Notes: generated from the letters alone by a model not told the origin. Positions 46,205 to 56,078 are shown, numbered from the stretch's first letter. The stretch is 64,000 bases of DNA from an uncultured Sphingomonadaceae bacterium (GCA_937873035.1 CALMVA010000058.1:21776-85775); one strand, 5' to 3'. Program-made: numbers and translations.

Positions 46205-47008
46205 TTACCCGAAGGGCACAACCTTGTTATCGGCATCATGGCCGATGTCGGCCCGGCCCAGATAGCTGATCCCCGCCTGGGCGCACCAGTGGCGGCACAC
46301 CTCTTCCTCATTGAGCACGAAATCGGGATCATTCTCAGGAATGTCCGAACAACGCCCCAGCATCAGGCCCGCTACCTGGCGGATGCCGGGGTTTGAGGTA
46401 AGGTGGAACAGGCTGCGGTCGATGCGATACATATATTCGCCGACCTCTTCGATCATCAGCACATGGCCTGAAAGATCGGGCTGGAGCGGCGTGCCGAGCA
46501 GCTGGCTGAGCACCGTGAGGTTGAAGGCAGCACGCTTCTGGCCGGACTGCTGCACCGTTGAGGGATCGCGCAGCCAGTCAAGCCCGCGCAGCACAGCTGC
46601 TTCGCCGCCGTCGCGCTTCATGTCGCTGGGCATTGGCCCGTGCGCGACCTGCCCGATGCCGCGCGCATAAAGCCCGGCCAGCAGAAAGCCGCCATCGCTA
46701 TACCCCAGATACCGCTTGTCACCCGCTGCGGACGTCAGCCGCGACAATGCATTTTCGGCTATGCGGCACGCGCCATAGCCGCCGCGCGCAAACCAGATCG
46801 CGTCAATCGACGGGTCGTTCGCCAGCTCGACAAAGGCATCGGCGCGTGCGGCATCCGGCCCGGCGAAATGGCCTTCGGTCAAAAAACATTGCGGGTGGAT
46901 GATGAACTCCGGCGCATCCGCCCCCAAGGCCTCGCGCGCCAGCCCCGGCAGGCGCCCCGCCACCACCTCTTCAAGACGGCAGGAGGGCGCGACAATCCCT
47001 ATTCTCAC
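46205..47008 (-). CDS. ldcA: LD-carboxypeptidase (S66 family)
   Basis: 267 residues from GTG 47008. S66 family with nucleophile Ser104 in LGYSD and the preceding ARGGYGACRIAENAL; later IEEVGEYMYRIDR supplies the catalytic glutamate region and GHDADNK the histidine. It trims the tetrapeptide of recycled peptidoglycan to a tripeptide. It is shorter than the E. coli type (about 300). It follows the zinc peptidase gene by 10 bp. Confidence 0.9.
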   Translation of the reverse strand: MRIGIVAPSCRLEEVVAGRLPGLAREALGADAPEFIIHPQCFLTEGHFAGPDAARADAFVELANDPSIDAIWFARGGYGACRIAENALSRLTSAAGDKRYLGYSDGGFLLAGLYARGIGQVAHGPMPSDMKRDGGEAAVLRGLDWLRDPSTVQQSGQKRAAFNLTVLSQLLGTPLQPDLSGHVLMIEEVGEYMYRIDRSLFHLTSNPGIRQVAGLMLGRCSDIPENDPDFVLNEEEVCRHWCAQAGISYLGRADIGHDADNKVVPFG

Positions 47009-47018
47009 CCGCTCGTCC

Positions 47019-47930
47019 TCACTGGTTCAGGCGCACCGTCTGGAAGGGATCGCACTGGTCGGGATCGCCCGTTTCCAGCCCGCGCTTGAGCCACGCCATG
47101 CGGTCTGCCGCCGAGCCATGCGTGAAGGCTTCGGGCACGACCCTGCCCTGCGCTGCCTGTTGCAGCACATCGTCGCCAATCTGGTGTGCGGCCCGCAGGC
47201 CCTCTTCCACATCGCCGGGGTCCATCCGGTCCTTGTTCTTCGCCGCCCAGACGCCTGCATAGCAATCCGCCTGCAATTCCATCGCGACTTGAAGCTTGTT
47301 GCCATTCGCCTCGCTCAGCTTTTGCTGCTGCGCGCGCACCTGATCGGCAATGCCTGTCAGATACTGGATATGGTGCCCCATTTCATGCGCAATGACATAG
47401 GCCTGCGCAAAATCGCCCGCTGCGCCAAAACGCTCTGAAAGCTCATTGTAGAAATCGGTATCAAGATAGATGCCCTGATCCGCCGGGCAGTAGAACGGCC
47501 CCATCGCCGATTGTGCGGCACCACAGCCAGACTGGCCGTTGCGCGTGTAAAAGACGAGCTTCGGCTCACGATATTTCCCCGGCGCAAAAGCCGCTTCCCA
47601 TGTCGTGTTGGCAGAGGCGAGCACCTGACAGCTGAATTTGGACGCCGCATTGGCCTCGCACTTCAGACCGCCTTCCGGCCCGGCGGGCGCGGCTTGCGGC
47701 GTCTGCCCCACAGGCGCGCCGCCCCCACCGCCACCGATGATCTGCCATGGGTCGATGCCCAGCTTGGGGCCGACGAGAAACAGCAGCAGGATAAGCACGA
47801 TCGTGCCGCAGCCCATGCGCCCGCCACCCAACGACAACATACCGCCGCCCATGGGGAAGCCGCGTCCCCCGCCCGAACCGCGCTGGTCCTCTACGTCCAC
47901 ACCCGATGTATCAATATCGTCCAGCCGCAT
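47019..47930 (-). CDS. Neutral zinc metallopeptidase (YpfJ/KPN_02809 family)
   Basis: 303 residues: a glycine-rich head, one membrane helix (TIVLILLLFLVGP), then a periplasmic peptidase domain with zinc motif HEMGHH near 185 and the downstream MELQADCYAG glutamate. Cysteines flank the catalytic part. The family is widespread and its substrate is unknown. ATG 47930 is chosen; upstream in-frame sequence lies in the divergent gene. It heads an operon with ldcA, so a cell-wall role is possible. Confidence 0.92.
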   Translation of the reverse strand: MRLDDIDTSGVDVEDQRGSGGGRGFPMGGGMLSLGGGRMGCGTIVLILLLFLVGPKLGIDPWQIIGGGGGGAPVGQTPQAAPAGPEGGLKCEANAASKFSCQVLASANTTWEAAFAPGKYREPKLVFYTRNGQSGCGAAQSAMGPFYCPADQGIYLDTDFYNELSERFGAAGDFAQAYVIAHEMGHHIQYLTGIADQVRAQQQKLSEANGNKLQVAMELQADCYAGVWAAKNKDRMDPGDVEEGLRAAHQIGDDVLQQAAQGRVVPEAFTHGSAADRMAWLKRGLETGDPDQCDPFQTVRLNQ

Positions 47931-48017
47931 AACGCACTCCTCGGCATATCCGTGAAAGACATTGCACCGCCCGCTGCGCTGTTGCAATCCGGCGCTCTCA
48001 ACCAGTTGGAGTCTCAC

Positions 48018-48803
48018 ATGATCCTCAAAGGCAAAACCGCGCTCATCACAGGCTCCACATCGGGAATCGGCGCAGCTTGCGCGACAGCTCTTGCACGCGA
48101 AGGCGCTGCCGTGATGCTCAATGGCTTTGGCGACCCCGCCGCCATCGAGGCACAGCGGCAGGAGCTGGAAAAGCTGAGCGGCGCCAGGGCGCTCTGGTCC
48201 GGCGCGGACATGACCAAGCCCGAAGAGATCGCCATGATGGTGGAAGAGTGCCACGAAAAGCTCGGCGGGCCGGACATTCTCATCAACAATGCAGGCGTCC
48301 AGCACGTTGCGCCGGTCGATGAATTTCCGCTCGAAAAATGGGACCAGCTGATCGCGCTGCTGCTGTCTGCCCCCTTCCTCGCGATGCGCGCGGCGCTACC
48401 GCACATGAAGAAAAAGGGCTGGGGCCGCATCATCTCAACAGCCTCGGCGCACTCGATCGTCGCAAGCCCCAACAAATCGGCCTATAATGCCGCCAAGCAC
48501 GGGCTGATGGGGCTGACCAAAACGGCGGCGCTCGAAGTCGCGCAAAAGGGCATCACGGTGAATTGCATCTCACCGGGCTATGTCTGGACGCCGCTTGTCG
48601 AAAACCAGATCCCCGATACGATGAAGACGCGCGGGCTGACGCGCGAACAGGTCATCAACGATGTGCTGCTCGGTGCAATCCCGCAAAAGCAGTTCGTGAT
48701 GCCCGATCAGATCGCCGCGATGGCGCTGTTCCTGTGCCGCGACGAGGCAAGCGCCGTTACCGGCAGCAACATGGTCGTCGATGGCGGCTGGACCGCGCAA
48801 TAG
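48018..48803 (+). CDS. bdhA: 3-hydroxybutyrate dehydrogenase
   Basis: 261 residues, a short-chain dehydrogenase. Cofactor motif TGSTSGIGAACA, NNAGVQH, catalytic Ser in SAHSIVASP and Tyr-x-x-x-Lys in YNAAKHG. The GVQHVAP and SAHSIVASPNKSAY wording matches NAD-dependent D-3-hydroxybutyrate dehydrogenases, which oxidise 3-hydroxybutyrate (from PHB) to acetoacetate. ATG 48018 follows a GGAG. Confidence 0.93.
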   Translation: MILKGKTALITGSTSGIGAACATALAREGAAVMLNGFGDPAAIEAQRQELEKLSGARALWSGADMTKPEEIAMMVEECHEKLGGPDILINNAGVQHVAPVDEFPLEKWDQLIALLLSAPFLAMRAALPHMKKKGWGRIISTASAHSIVASPNKSAYNAAKHGLMGLTKTAALEVAQKGITVNCISPGYVWTPLVENQIPDTMKTRGLTREQVINDVLLGAIPQKQFVMPDQIAAMALFLCRDEASAVTGSNMVVDGGWTAQ

Positions 48804-48859
48804 GGGGCTGAACGGGGCGATAGAGCGGCACTGGCTTCTCTTACAGCCAGATCCCCTCA

Positions 48860-48890
48860 CCGTTTGCCCCGACAGGCTCAGCCCAAACGG
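48860..48890. repeat. Small family-B repeat after bdhA
   Basis: CCGTTTG and CAAACGG flank a CGACAGGCTCAG core, giving a short inverted repeat about 57 bp after the bdhA stop. The position would suit a transcript end. Confidence 0.5.
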
Positions 48891-48972
48891 AAGAGAGGAT
48901 GTCCGACTACCCAGCCCCCTTGCCCTTGGCGCGTCATCGGCGCATCCTTGCGCGCAACAGGGAGCTTATCGC

Positions 48973-49212
48973 ATGACGCGCCACTTCATTCTGGGGCTTG
49001 CTCTTCTGACAAGCCCTGCTTTTGCAGCTTCGGAAGAGTCAAACCTCCGCACAGCCGATTGTCGGCCGACCTTTGCCAGCGCCAACGCCAGCGCCGCGCC
49101 GCGCCGCTTCGCCGATGGGCAGCCGCAGCAGCGCACGCCCCGCAAGGACAAGCCGCGCGACGCCCGCCCCAAGGATGCGCCACGCCCCTGCCTCCATCTG
49201 GCGGCGGCATAG
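48973..49212 (+). CDS. Small exported protein, unknown
   Basis: 79 residues. A clear signal peptide (HFILGLALLTSPAFA), then a short basic, Arg/Pro/Ala-rich body with two cysteines. AGGGAG stands 8 bp before the ATG, which supports it being a gene. No family is recognised. It precedes the next membrane-protein gene by 10 bp and may share its operon. Confidence 0.55.
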   Translation: MTRHFILGLALLTSPAFAASEESNLRTADCRPTFASANASAAPRRFADGQPQQRTPRKDKPRDARPKDAPRPCLHLAAA

Positions 49213-49222
49213 GGCGGCGCAG

Positions 49223-50182
49223 ATGATCCGCAAGCTTGCCCTGCTGCTGCTCACACTTGCGGCTTCGGGCCTGCTTGTCTGGACCAGACCCGTGCGCACC
49301 GCGCGGGCGCTGCTGGCCCAGAGCGTGATCGCGGCAGGCGGAACGCTGCTTGCCGCCAACCGCCCAACAGCGAGCGGCCTGGCAGGGCGCTTCCTCATTC
49401 TCTTCGGCATATCGGGCGTCGCGCTGGCGCTGCGGGCCTATATGTGGGGCGGGGCGCACATTGACGACGTGCAACTGGCGATCTCGCTTGCTGCCATGGT
49501 GATCGGGGCGAGCATCTTCGTCATCATGTGTCCGGCGGACCAGTCATTGGCCGATCAATTGCGGAATGTGCGCGCCTCTTTCCTGCGAAGCGGCCCTGTC
49601 CGGCTCGCAAAAAGCGAATTGCGCGTCATCCGCTTCGCGCTCGCGCCGCCCGCGCCAAATCGCATCGAGGCACATGGCGAGCGAAAATTCTGGATGAGCC
49701 GCGATGCGACGCAACTCGCCTGGGCGTTTGTTGTCGTCGCACTCGTGGAATCGCTGGCGCTCCACCTGCTCGTCGGCGCACTCGCGCATATTTGGCTGTG
49801 GGTGGTCGCACTGCTTGCCGATGTGACGATCCTTTACGCCATCGGCATCGTGCGCTCGCTCTCGCGCCAGCCCGTCACGCTGCATAACAGCGGCGAGATC
49901 GACATTCGGGTAGGCATATTGTTCCGCTGCCAGATCGATATCGGGAATGTGGTGCAGGCAGGCACGCCGGTCGGCACGACTGCCGACCGCAAGCAGACGC
50001 TCAATGGCAATCTTCTCTCTGCCCCCAATGTGGAGTTGCGCCTGCATATGCCGGTGGACGCGCACATATTGGGGCTATTCCGCCGTCCGGTGCGCGTCAT
50101 CCGGCTGAAGATCAGCGACGGCCCGGCCTTTCTTGCGGCGTTGGCGGAGGCGGAAGGCAACTCCGCTGCTCTGACATTATAG
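49223..50182 (+). CDS. Membrane protein of unknown function
   Basis: 319 residues. An N-terminal hydrophobic segment (LALLLLTLAASGLLVW), further helices near 50-70, 90-110, 175-195 and 205-225 (LWVVALLADVTILYAIGIV), and a beta-rich C-terminal region after 230. A central basic loop (VRASFLRSGPVRLAKSELRVIRF) is probably cytoplasmic. I do not recognise a family. It ends before a large repeat block. Confidence 0.75.
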   Translation: MIRKLALLLLTLAASGLLVWTRPVRTARALLAQSVIAAGGTLLAANRPTASGLAGRFLILFGISGVALALRAYMWGGAHIDDVQLAISLAAMVIGASIFVIMCPADQSLADQLRNVRASFLRSGPVRLAKSELRVIRFALAPPAPNRIEAHGERKFWMSRDATQLAWAFVVVALVESLALHLLVGALAHIWLWVVALLADVTILYAIGIVRSLSRQPVTLHNSGEIDIRVGILFRCQIDIGNVVQAGTPVGTTADRKQTLNGNLLSAPNVELRLHMPVDAHILGLFRRPVRVIRLKISDGPAFLAALAEAEGNSAALTL

Positions 50183-50190
50183 CCCCACTT

Positions 50191-50313
50191 TCCGCTCGCG
50201 CTGAGCCTGTCGAAGCGCGGTACTTTTGCATCGGAATTGTCGAGCGTGTTGCAGCGCAGGTTGAGCGGACTTTGGCAAACAGAGAAGGACGGGCCTTCGA
50301 CAAGCTCAGGCCA
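50191..50313. repeat. Inverted pair of family-B repeats
   Basis: GAGCCTGTCGAAG near 50202 and CTTCGACAAGCTCAG near 50296 are inverse copies about 95 bp apart. This is the first part of a 398-bp gene-free stretch (50183-50580) filled by repeats. Confidence 0.6.
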
Positions 50314-50368
50314 AACGGGCTTGGGGTTTGGACACGCGCCCCATTCCGCACAGGGTGTGCAGATTTCC

Positions 50369-50537
50369 CGTCATGCCAGCGCAGGCTTGCATCTCGTGCA
50401 CTCAACCGGCGAGACCCCAGCCTTCGCTGGGGTGACGATAACAGGCGACTGCCTTCCCCACCTCCAACCGTCATGCCAGCGCAGGCTGGCATCCCGCGCA
50501 CCCGACCGGTGAGACCCCGGCCTGCGCTGGGGTGACG
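50369..50537. repeat. Two family-A palindromic repeats, copy of the 40738 unit
   Basis: Copies at 50369-50437 and 50469-50537 with the same approximately 31-bp spacer (CAGGCGACTGCCTTCCCCAC type) as the unit at 40738-40908. The two-repeat block therefore seems to have been copied as a whole. Confidence 0.85.
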
Positions 50538-50580
50538 TTGAGGGACTTGGGTGTGCCTGCCGAAGGGTGGAGCTTCCGGG

Positions 50581-52569
50581 CTACCGCAAATCGGGCGCCG
50601 CCGCTTCCGCCTTGAGCAGCGCAATCGCCTCATCAAGCGTCATGATGCGCTGGCCGTCTGACCCCAGCGTGCGGATGGCGACCTTGCCTTCTTCCGCCTC
50701 GCGCATCCCGACGACCAGCAAATGCGGCACCTTCGCCAGGCTGTGCTCGCGCACCTTGTAGTTGATCTTCTCGTTCCTGAGATCGGTCTCGACGCGGATG
50801 CCTGCTGCGGCCAGCTTTTCAGCCACCTGCTGCGCATAGCCATCGGCATCCGACACGATGGTCGCGACAACGGCCTGCACCGGCGCCAGCCAGACCGGGA
50901 AGCGGCCCGCGAAATGCTCGATGAGGATGCCGATGAAGCGTTCATAAGAGCCGAAGATTGCGCGGTGGAGCATCACCGGGCGGTGGCGCTCGCCATCCTC
51001 GCCCACATAGGTCGCATCGAGACGTTCGGGCAGAACCCGGTCCGACTGGATCGTGCCCACCTGCCAGGTGCGACCAATTGCGTCGGTCAGATGCCATTCG
51101 AGCTTGGGCGCGTAGAAAGCGCCTTCGCCGGGCAGTTCTTCCCAGCCATAGTCTGGCGTCGCCAGCCCTGCGCGGGCCACGGCGTCGCGCAGTTCATTCT
51201 CTGCCTTGTCCCAATCGGCATCGCTGCCAAAGCGTTTTTCGGGGCGCAGCGCGAGCTTGATCGAATAGGTGAAGCCGAAATCCTTGTAGATCCGGTCTGC
51301 CAGCGCGCAGAAATCCTGCACTTCGGCGACGATCTGGTCTTCACGGCAGAAGATGTGCGCATCGTCCTGCGTGAACTGGCGGACGCGCATCAGCCCATGG
51401 AGCGCGCCGTGCGGCTCGTTCCTGTGACAGCAGCCATTTTCATAGATACGCAGCGGCAGATCGCGATAGCTCTTGATGCCTTGCCGGAAGATGAGGACGT
51501 GCGCCGGGCAGTTCATCGGCTTTAGCGCCATCCAGTCGGCCTCGCCCGAAATCACGGGGCCTTCATCCTCGGTATTGGGCACTTCATCGGGGATGACGAA
51601 CATATTCTCGCGATATTTGCCCCAATGGCCCGATTGCTCCCATTGGCGCGCGTCCATCACCTGCGGCGTCTTCACTTCCTTATAGCCCGAAGCGTCGATG
51701 GCGCGGCGCATATAGGCCTCAAGCTCGCGCCAGACCTTGAACCCATTGGGATGCCAGAACACGCTGCCATGCGCTTCGGCCTGGAGGTGGAACAGGTCCA
51801 TCTCCGCGCCCAGACGGCGGTGGTCGCGCTTCGCCGCTTCCTCCAGCCGCGTCAGATGCGCATCGAGTTGCTTCTTGTTGAGCCAGCCGGTGCCATAGAC
51901 ACGGCTGAGCTGCGCGTTCTTCTGATCGCCGCGCCAATAAGCGCCCGACACGCGCGTCAGCTTGAACGCCGCCGGATCAAGCTTGCCGGTGGAGGCAAGG
52001 TGCGGCCCGCGGCACATATCCATCCAGTCGCTTCCCGACCAGTAAACCGAAAGTTCTTCGCCTTCGGGCAGTTCAGCCGCCCATTCGGCCTTGAAGCTTT
52101 CGCCCTCAGCGGCCCAGCGCGCGATGAGATCGGCACGCGACCAGACTTCACGGCGCAGCGGTTTATCGGCGGCGATAATCTCGCGCATCTTCGCTTCGAT
52201 GGCGGGGAGATCATCCTCTGTGATCGGGCGCTGCGGCGCAAAGTCGTAATAAAAGCCATCATCGGTCGATGGACCAAAGGTGATCTGCGTGCCGGGAAAA
52301 AGCGCCTGCACGGCTTCTGCCAGAATATGCGCAAAGTCATGCCGGGCAAGGTCAAGCGCATCCACCTCGTCCTTCGCGGTCACGAGCGCGAGCGCGCTAT
52401 CGCCTTCGAATGGACGACCAATATCGCGCAGCTCACCATTTACGCGCGCGGCAATCGCCGCCTTGGCAAGGCCGGGGCCGATGGCCGCCGCAACATCGGC
52501 AGGGCTCGAACCGGCGGCCACTTCGCGCACCGAACCATCGGGAAGGCTGATCTTGAACATCTGGGTCAT
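50581..52569 (-). CDS. thrS: Threonyl-tRNA synthetase
   Basis: 662 residues with the normal order: N-terminal TGS domain, editing domain ([17 protein letters not shown], zinc/editing histidines), class II core with [10 protein letters not shown] (zinc Cys), motif 2 [27 protein letters not shown], and the C-terminal anticodon-binding domain. It charges tRNA-Thr. Repeat blocks lie on both sides, so it is probably transcribed alone. Confidence 0.98.
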   Translation of the reverse strand: MTQMFKISLPDGSVREVAAGSSPADVAAAIGPGLAKAAIAARVNGELRDIGRPFEGDSALALVTAKDEVDALDLARHDFAHILAEAVQALFPGTQITFGPSTDDGFYYDFAPQRPITEDDLPAIEAKMREIIAADKPLRREVWSRADLIARWAAEGESFKAEWAAELPEGEELSVYWSGSDWMDMCRGPHLASTGKLDPAAFKLTRVSGAYWRGDQKNAQLSRVYGTGWLNKKQLDAHLTRLEEAAKRDHRRLGAEMDLFHLQAEAHGSVFWHPNGFKVWRELEAYMRRAIDASGYKEVKTPQVMDARQWEQSGHWGKYRENMFVIPDEVPNTEDEGPVISGEADWMALKPMNCPAHVLIFRQGIKSYRDLPLRIYENGCCHRNEPHGALHGLMRVRQFTQDDAHIFCREDQIVAEVQDFCALADRIYKDFGFTYSIKLALRPEKRFGSDADWDKAENELRDAVARAGLATPDYGWEELPGEGAFYAPKLEWHLTDAIGRTWQVGTIQSDRVLPERLDATYVGEDGERHRPVMLHRAIFGSYERFIGILIEHFAGRFPVWLAPVQAVVATIVSDADGYAQQVAEKLAAAGIRVETDLRNEKINYKVREHSLAKVPHLLVVGMREAEEGKVAIRTLGSDGQRIMTLDEAIALLKAEAAAPDLR

Positions 52570-52630
52570 GGCGGCAGCCTATGCCCTGTGCGCCGGAATC
52601 AATCAACCGGAGGGTTCATCCCTCCATCGC

Positions 52631-53024
52631 CACCCCAGCGAAGGCTGGGGTCTTGCAGGCAGGGTGCACGAGATGCCAGCCTACGCTGGCATGACGGGTC
52701 GGGCGGGTGCTCCCATGCTGACCCTCCCATTCGCGTCACCCCAGCGAAGGCTGGGGTCTCGAAGGCCGGGTGCACAAGATGCCAGCCTGCGCTGGCATGA
52801 CGGGTCGGGCCGGTGCTCCCATGCTGCCCCTCCCATTCGCGTCACCCCAGCGAAGGCTGGGGTCTCGAAGGCAGGGTGCACAAGATGCCAGCTTGCGCTG
52901 GCATGACGGGTCGGGCCGGTGCTCCCATGCTGACCCTCCCATTCGCGTCACCCCAGCGAAGGCTGGGGTCTCGAAGGCAGGGTGCACGAGATGCCAGCCT
53001 GCGCTGGCATGACGGGTCGGGCGG
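52631..53024. repeat. Tandem array of four family-A palindromes, 106-bp period
   Basis: CACCCCAGCGAAGGCTGGGG starts at 52631, 52737, 52843 and 52949, exactly 106 bp apart. Each unit has the palindromic repeat (inverse orientation) and a constant spacer containing GTGCTCCCATGCTGACCCTC. It fills most of the gene-free stretch 52570-53048. Confidence 0.9.
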
Positions 53025-53048
53025 GATGGGCGCGGCGGATTGGTGCCG

Positions 53049-54626
53049 TTACGGCACCAGCACCGTATCCTCCGCCACCGGCAGCATCTTGGGGTAATCG
53101 AGCGTATAATGCAGTCCGCGGCTTTCCTTGCGGCGGAGCGCGGAGCGGATGATGAGATCTGCCACTTCCACAAGGTTGCGCAGTTCGATGAGGTCGGGCG
53201 TCACGCGGAAGTGGCTGTAATAATCCTCCACTTCCTGCCGCAGCAGATCAATGCGGTGCTTGGCGCGCTCCAGCCTTTTGGTGGTGCGCACGATGCCGAC
53301 GAAATTCCACATGAAATGGCGGATTTCGCGCCAGCATTGCTGGATGACGACTTCCTCGTCACTGTCGGTCACGCGGCTCGCATCCCATGGACGGATGGGC
53401 GGTGGCGGCGGCAGGCTCTCCCAATTGGCGTCAATGTCGCGCGCGCAGGCATCGCCGAACACGAGACATTCGAGCAGCGAGTTGGAGGCAAGGCGGTTGG
53501 CGCCATGCAGCCCCGATTGCGTCACTTCACCCGCAGCATAAAGCCCCGGCGCATCGGTTCGACCGTCAAGGTCCACCATCACGCCGCCACAGGTATAATG
53601 CTGGGCGGGCACCACCGGGATCGGCTCTTTGGTGATGTCGATGCCCAGCCCCAGCAGCTTTTCGTAGATATTGGGGAAGTGGCCCTTCACGAAATCCGGG
53701 TCCTTGTGGCTGATGTCGAGATGGACGAAATCCAGCCCCAGTCGCTTGATCTCATGGTCGATGGCGCGCGCCACCACGTCGCGCGGGGCAAGTTCTGCGC
53801 GCTCGTCAAAGCGCGGCATGAAGCGTTCGCCTGTCGTCGGGATCAGCAGATGCCCGCCCTCACCGCGCACGGCCTCGGTAATCAGGAAGTTCTTGACCTC
53901 CAGATTGTAAAGGCAGGTCGGGTGGAACTGCATCATCTCCATGTTCGAGACGCGGCACCCCGCGCGCCACGCCATCGCAATGCCATCGCCCGTCGCCCCT
54001 CTGGGGGCTGTGGAATAAAGATAGGTGCGCCCCGCGCCGCCGCTCGCCAAAATCGTGGCGCGCGCGGTGAAGGTCTCGACCTTGCCGGTCTTGCGGTTGA
54101 GCGCATAGGCGCCGTGGATGCGTCCGCTGGTTGAAAAACGCGCCTGATGGCGGCCCATGATAAGGTCAATCGCCACCCGATCCGGCACGAGCGTGATGTT
54201 GGGATGATCGCGCACCGCCTGTTCCAGCGCCTGCTGCACGGCAAGTCCTGTTGCATCATGCACATGGACGATGCGCCGGTGCGAATGGCCGCCCTCGCGC
54301 GTCAGATGCCAGTGCTTGTCTGCCCCCAGATCAAAGGGCACGCCAAGGTCCGCCAGCCGCCGGATCGCCTCTGGCGCGTGTTCCACAACATATTCCACGG
54401 TCGCGCGGTTGTTGAGCCCCGCGCCCGCCACCATCGTATCTTCGACATGGCTTTCAAACGTGTCGGTGGTTTCAAGGACCGCCGCAATGCCGCCCTGCGC
54501 CCAGCTCGTCGCACCGTCCGAAATCGCGCCCTTGGCAAGCACCGCGACCTTCTTGTCCTGCGCCAGTTGCAGTGCTGCCGTAAGCCCGGCCGCGCCTGAG
54601 CCGATGATGAGAACGTCAACATTCAT
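53049..54626 (-). CDS. nadB: L-aspartate oxidase
   Basis: 525 residues from ATG 54626. FAD site VLIIGSGAAGLTAALQLA, GATSWAQGGIAAVL, THLTREGGHSHRRIVH-type substrate loop (HLTREGGHSHRR), GGVMVDLDGRT and the C-terminal helical domain of NadB. It makes iminoaspartate for NAD synthesis; nadA and nadC are not beside it. Its Shine-Dalgarno (GGGAGGGGAG) comes from a family-C palindrome, and its start overlaps the end of the DUF559 gene. Confidence 0.96.
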   Translation of the reverse strand: MNVDVLIIGSGAAGLTAALQLAQDKKVAVLAKGAISDGATSWAQGGIAAVLETTDTFESHVEDTMVAGAGLNNRATVEYVVEHAPEAIRRLADLGVPFDLGADKHWHLTREGGHSHRRIVHVHDATGLAVQQALEQAVRDHPNITLVPDRVAIDLIMGRHQARFSTSGRIHGAYALNRKTGKVETFTARATILASGGAGRTYLYSTAPRGATGDGIAMAWRAGCRVSNMEMMQFHPTCLYNLEVKNFLITEAVRGEGGHLLIPTTGERFMPRFDERAELAPRDVVARAIDHEIKRLGLDFVHLDISHKDPDFVKGHFPNIYEKLLGLGIDITKEPIPVVPAQHYTCGGVMVDLDGRTDAPGLYAAGEVTQSGLHGANRLASNSLLECLVFGDACARDIDANWESLPPPPPIRPWDASRVTDSDEEVVIQQCWREIRHFMWNFVGIVRTTKRLERAKHRIDLLRQEVEDYYSHFRVTPDLIELRNLVEVADLIIRSALRRKESRGLHYTLDYPKMLPVAEDTVLVP

Positions 54627-55024
54627 GCCCAAATGCTCCCCTCCCGCGTGCGGGAGGGGCCGGGGGAGGGCTGGTGATCCAGCGCCACCCGGATCATTCC
54701 CAGAACGCCCTCAGCATTCTCCATCACGTCTTCGTTTCGGAAACGCAGCACCCTGTATCCCTCATCCTGCATGGCGCCATCACGCGCGGCATCTTCCTTC
54801 TGGCGCATATCATGCGAGGGACCGTCCAGTTCGACAACCAATCGCTGCTTTCGGCAAGCAAAGTCCGCGTAATAGCGCCCGATCTGAAATTGCTTGGTGA
54901 AATGATGCCCGTCAAGCTGGCGACGGCTGAGATATGACCAGAGTCGTCGCTCGGCTGGAGAGAGCGCCGCCCGCAATTGCCGGGCGCGCTCGGTGTTTCT
55001 GGGCCGGAACACTGGGGACTTCAT
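54623..55024 (-). CDS. DUF559 endonuclease-domain protein
   Basis: 133 residues from ATG 55024. It has the DUF559/Vsr-like fold: a LRAALSPAERRLWSYLS helix, a conserved FTKQFQIGRYYADFACRKQRLVVELDG strand pair with the likely catalytic Asp and Glu, and RDGAMQDEGYRVLRF. Such small proteins are common in sphingomonads and their role is unclear. Its last residues (PSPGPSRTREGSIWA) are encoded by a palindromic repeat, and its stop overlaps nadB. Confidence 0.85.
   Translation of the reverse strand: MKSPVFRPRNTERARQLRAALSPAERRLWSYLSRRQLDGHHFTKQFQIGRYYADFACRKQRLVVELDGPSHDMRQKEDAARDGAMQDEGYRVLRFRNEDVMENAEGVLGMIRVALDHQPSPGPSRTREGSIWA
54637..54670. repeat. Family-C palindromic repeat at the DUF559/nadB junction
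   Basis: CCCCTCCCGCGTGCGGGAGGGG is palindromic with a GCGTGC loop, followed by CCGGGGGAGGG. It is read as PSRTREG at the end of the DUF559 protein and its GGGAGGGG precedes the nadB start. Confidence 0.75.
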
Positions 55025-55037
55025 TGGAGTGGATTTG

Positions 55038-55136
55038 CCCTCCCCCGGCCCCTCCCGCAAGCGGGAGGGGAGACAAGCTCAAAGCGCGCCACACACCTTC
55101 TCCCCTCCGGCTTGCGGGAGGGGTTGGGGGAGGGGC
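55038..55136. repeat. Inverted pair of family-C repeats
   Basis: Copies at 55038-55072 (CCCTCCCGCAAGCGGGAGGG) and 55100-55136 (CCGGCTTGCGGGAGGGG), placed between the ABC ATPase stop (55161) and the DUF559 start (55024). Both have GGGGGAGGG tails on opposite sides. Confidence 0.7.
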
Positions 55137-55160
55137 TGCTCCGAACTCAACCGGCCCGGC

Positions 55161-56078
55161 CTATGCCGCCCGCGTCAGATTGAGGAAGACGTGCTCCAGA
55201 TCGGCCTCGCGCGTTGACACGTCAACAATGCCATAGCCCGCCGCCTGCACCGCACCCAGCACGTCACCGGCATTGGCGTGCGCCTTGGAATAGGTGATGG
55301 AAAGCACGCGCCCGGCCTTGACCTCGATCTTCTGGAACAAGGGCGAGCGCGGCGGCGCGTCCACATCCTTGTCGACGGTGACTTCCACGGCCTTTTCCTG
55401 CGCCATGTTGACGAGTTCGCGCGTCGGCTTGTTGGCGATCAGCTCACCATGATTGATGATGGCGATGCGCTCGCACAGTTCCTCCGCCTCTTCGAGATAG
55501 TGCGTGGTCAGCACGATGGTGACGCCCTGGCGATTCAATTCGCGCACATAGGCCCAGAGCTGCTGGCGCAGTTCAATATCGACCCCCGCCGTCGGCTCAT
55601 CGAGCACGAGGATCGGCGGGGAATGGACCATGGCCTTGGCAACCAGAAGCCGCCGCTTCATGCCGCCGGAAAGCGTGCGCGCATAAGCGTGCGCCTTGTC
55701 ATCGAGATGGACGGCCTTGAGCAATTCCATCGAGCGGCGCTCGCCTTTCTTCACGCCATAAAGCCCCGCGACATTCTCCAGCGTCTCAAACGGCGTGAAG
55801 AAGGGATCGAACACAATCTCCTGCGGCACGATGCCAATCGAGTTTTTCGCGTTGCGCGGATGCGCGTCAATATCGAAGCCCCAGATGCTGGCATGGCCCG
55901 CCGTCTTGGTCACAAGACCCGCAAGGATATTGATGAGCGTCGATTTGCCCGCGCCATTGGGGCCGAGCAGCCCGAATATCGAGCCGCGTGGCACCTCGAA
56001 GGAAACACCCTTCAGGGCCTGCTTGCCCCCCGCATAGGTCTTTTCAACCTTGTCGATCACGATTGCTGCTTGCGTCAT
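55161..56078 (-). CDS. ABC transporter ATP-binding protein (ABC-2/daunorubicin-resistance-like)
   Basis: 305 residues from ATG 56078. Walker A GPNGAGKST near 42, signature LSGGMKRRL, Walker B ILVLDEPTAGVD and H-loop TTHYLEEAEELCERI, then the roughly 80-residue C-terminal tail of the DrrA type. It energises an export system. No permease gene is next to it, so its partner must be elsewhere. Confidence 0.93.
   Translation of the reverse strand: MTQAAIVIDKVEKTYAGGKQALKGVSFEVPRGSIFGLLGPNGAGKSTLINILAGLVTKTAGHASIWGFDIDAHPRNAKNSIGIVPQEIVFDPFFTPFETLENVAGLYGVKKGERRSMELLKAVHLDDKAHAYARTLSGGMKRRLLVAKAMVHSPPILVLDEPTAGVDIELRQQLWAYVRELNRQGVTIVLTTHYLEEAEELCERIAIINHGELIANKPTRELVNMAQEKAVEVTVDKDVDAPPRSPLFQKIEVKAGRVLSITYSKAHANAGDVLGAVQAAGYGIVDVSTREADLEHVFLNLTRAA

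Noticed and set aside
52631..53024. Tandem array with a CRISPR-like regular period
   Set aside because: The spacers are nearly identical rather than unique, the repeats are long palindromes, and no cas gene is near.
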